In this document: positions 62,822-64,000 of the stretch, in pieces
Layout: each line of letters opens with the position of its first letter
How positions within the stretch are numbered: position 1 is the first letter of the stretch
From: an uncultured Phycisphaerales bacterium
GTDB lineage: Bacteria > Planctomycetota > Phycisphaerae > Phycisphaerales > SM1A02
Reading direction: 5' to 3'
Length of the DNA stretch: 64,000 nucleotides
Assembly (NCBI GenBank): GCA_949373145.1
Contig: CASICI010000006.1
Location: forward strand, 48,581 to 112,580
Notes under the pieces: generated by a model
Databases searched by the model: none
Told to the model about the DNA's origin: nothing
Seen by the model: only the letters and a program-made list of their open reading frames with translations
Translations under genes and position numbers: made by a program

Positions 62822-64000
62822 ATGCGATCCGAACTCAGAATCATCACACTTGCAAGCCTGCTGCTTCCAGCAGGATTGGCACACGCTCAGTTCAACACTC
62901 TTGAACTGGTGAATGAGACCGACGAGAGACTGATTCTCGATCCCACATTCGAATATCTCAATCTCGAGAAGGACATCACCTGGGGAGACTTCGACAACGA
63001 TGGAGATGTCGACGTCGCCGTCGCCATCAAATTCGTCGGTTCCATCGAAGGCGGATGGCCCAACCTGCTGTTGATGAACGAGGACGGTGTCCTGACCGAC
63101 CGCACCGATGAATTCGCCACGAGTTCCGACCTCGCGGGAGACGACGGTTTCGCCGCACCCTCCAACGACCGCAACGTCGAAGCCATGGACGTGAACAACG
63201 ACGGATTCCTCGATCTGGTCACAGCCACCACGATGAGTGACGACATGGACTGGACACTCGGCCAGCCCAGAGTCCACTTGAACCTCGGCAACGACCAGAA
63301 CGGCAACTGGCTCGGCTTCAAGCACGAGCACCTTCGAATTCCAGAGATGTTCGCGATCAACGGCAGCGTCGCAAACCCTCGTTTCTGTGACATCGCATGG
63401 GCCGACTTCAACGGCGACGGCTATGTCGACCTGTTCTACACGGATTACGACACTCCAGAGACGAGTGGCACCTACTGCATCGACATCAACGGTGACGGTG
63501 ACACCAACGACCCCGGAGAGTGCCAGGCGAGTCCTCCCGAAAATTCCTCGGATGACTACAACGCCAAACTCCTCTTCAACTGGGGAGACGATCCTGCGGG
63601 CCCCGGTCCCGGTTACTTCTATGACACGTTGAACACGGTCATGACCAGCTCCGAACTCTCGACGGATTTCGGAAATGCCGCCGAGGCCGCGGACTTCAAC
63701 AACGACGGCAAGATCGACATCGCCGCGTGCAACACGCTCGGCGCCAACATCGTCGAGATCTTCTACAACGAAGGCACCACGCCAGGCACCGATTTCAACA
63801 CCGATCTGGTCTATTCGGGTGCGCCCTACCACTTCAAGGTGGATGACCTCGACGGCGATGCCGACATGGACATGATCATCATCGATGACTCTCAGGACCG
63901 TTATGCGATCAACACCGGAAACGGCAGCGACGGACGAGCCAACTTCACCACCTATGTGATCGGCGACTCACTGAGCGAATTCGGAAACACCCCGTCATGC
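62822..64000 (+). CDS. Secreted FG-GAP (VCBS) repeat protein (partial, runs off window)
   Basis: At least 393 residues, open to the last base. The signal peptide is MRSELRIITLASLLLPAGLA with cleavage at HAQ. The mature part is a repeat protein with calcium loops in an integrin-like propeller: DFDNDGDVDVAVAIKF, DVNNDGFLDLVTATTM, DFNGDGYVDLFYTDYD, DFNNDGKIDIAACNTL and DLDGDADMDMIIIDDS. GGAG lies about 9 nt before the ATG at 62822. It follows the di-heme protein by 81 bp on the same strand and may be cotranscribed. A dockerin or sorting tail beyond the window is likely, judging from the gene before it. Confidence 0.85.
   Translation, partial: MRSELRIITLASLLLPAGLAHAQFNTLELVNETDERLILDPTFEYLNLEKDITWGDFDNDGDVDVAVAIKFVGSIEGGWPNLLLMNEDGVLTDRTDEFATSSDLAGDDGFAAPSNDRNVEAMDVNNDGFLDLVTATTMSDDMDWTLGQPRVHLNLGNDQNGNWLGFKHEHLRIPEMFAINGSVANPRFCDIAWADFNGDGYVDLFYTDYDTPETSGTYCIDINGDGDTNDPGECQASPPENSSDDYNAKLLFNWGDDPAGPGPGYFYDTLNTVMTSSELSTDFGNAAEAADFNNDGKIDIAACNTLGANIVEIFYNEGTTPGTDFNTDLVYSGAPYHFKVDDLDGDADMDMIIIDDSQDRYAINTGNGSDGRANFTTYVIGDSLSEFGNTPSC

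Overview
The window looks like chromosome from a flagellated planctomycete of the class Phycisphaerae. The grounds are family-level: secreted proteins carry paired dockerin-like repeats of the DGADVARLLGSWG type together with thrombospondin-3-like Asp/Asn-rich calcium loops, there are FG-GAP/ASPIC-UnbV proteins and a hopanoid HpnH, and a complete-looking flagellar block sits beside LptF/LptG permeases (Gram-negative-type envelope). No rRNA, tRNA, CRISPR array, transposase or integrase was recognised. Species cannot be named from this.

Layout. 0-7.6 kb (minus): a translationally coupled operon of a TPR membrane protein, a FlgN-like coiled coil, a sensor kinase and an NtrC-type regulator (cut by the window edge), preceded by an RDD-domain/lipoprotein/Cys-motif operon. 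7.6-9.5 kb (plus): CdaA-type diadenylate cyclase and its YbbR partner. 9.5-23 kb: housekeeping genes (tyrS, tal, pgi, a methyltransferase, a Flp-like pilin, a NeuC-type epimerase, cysteine desulfurase, citrate synthase, rhomboid, trpF, an RdgC-like protein, hpnH). 23-26 kb (plus): ECF sigma factor with a membrane partner, then rpmI-rplT and a terminator. 26-38 kb (minus): flgI, flgJ-like, flgN-like, flgK, flgL, fliW, csrA and three flagellin genes. A near-consensus sigma-54 promoter lies in front of flgI, and CsrA-type leader signals precede the flagellins. 38-44 kb: a polytopic glycosyltransferase, a parvulin-like lipoprotein and two LptF/LptG-family permeases. 44.2-49 kb (plus): four overlapping pseudopilin-like genes followed by a secreted AA10 lytic polysaccharide monooxygenase with dockerin, calcium-loop and CBM2-like modules. 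49.3-58.3 kb: a small Cys protein, an orphan sigma-54 activator, murC-murB-ddl-ftsQ-like, a membrane protein, greA and a cardiolipin synthase. 58.3-64 kb: ASPIC/UnbV and TPR lipoproteins, a di-heme peroxidase-like protein with a dockerin tail, and an FG-GAP protein running off the end.

How the parts connect. The two-component pair at 0-1.3 kb is a plausible controller of the sigma-54 promoter at 38.0 kb. FliW/CsrA adjoining the flagellins suggests that flagellin synthesis is also controlled at translation. The pseudopilin genes next to an LPMO fit a type II secretion route for a polysaccharide-degrading enzyme.

A caution: at least seven genes (a lipoprotein gene, tyrS, tal, pgi, flagellins A and C, the LPMO gene) are broken by single-base frameshifts. 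Nearly all are one extra base, mostly outside homopolymers, while runs of eight C/G stay in frame. This looks more like uncorrected read errors than gene decay, so those genes are annotated across the breaks.
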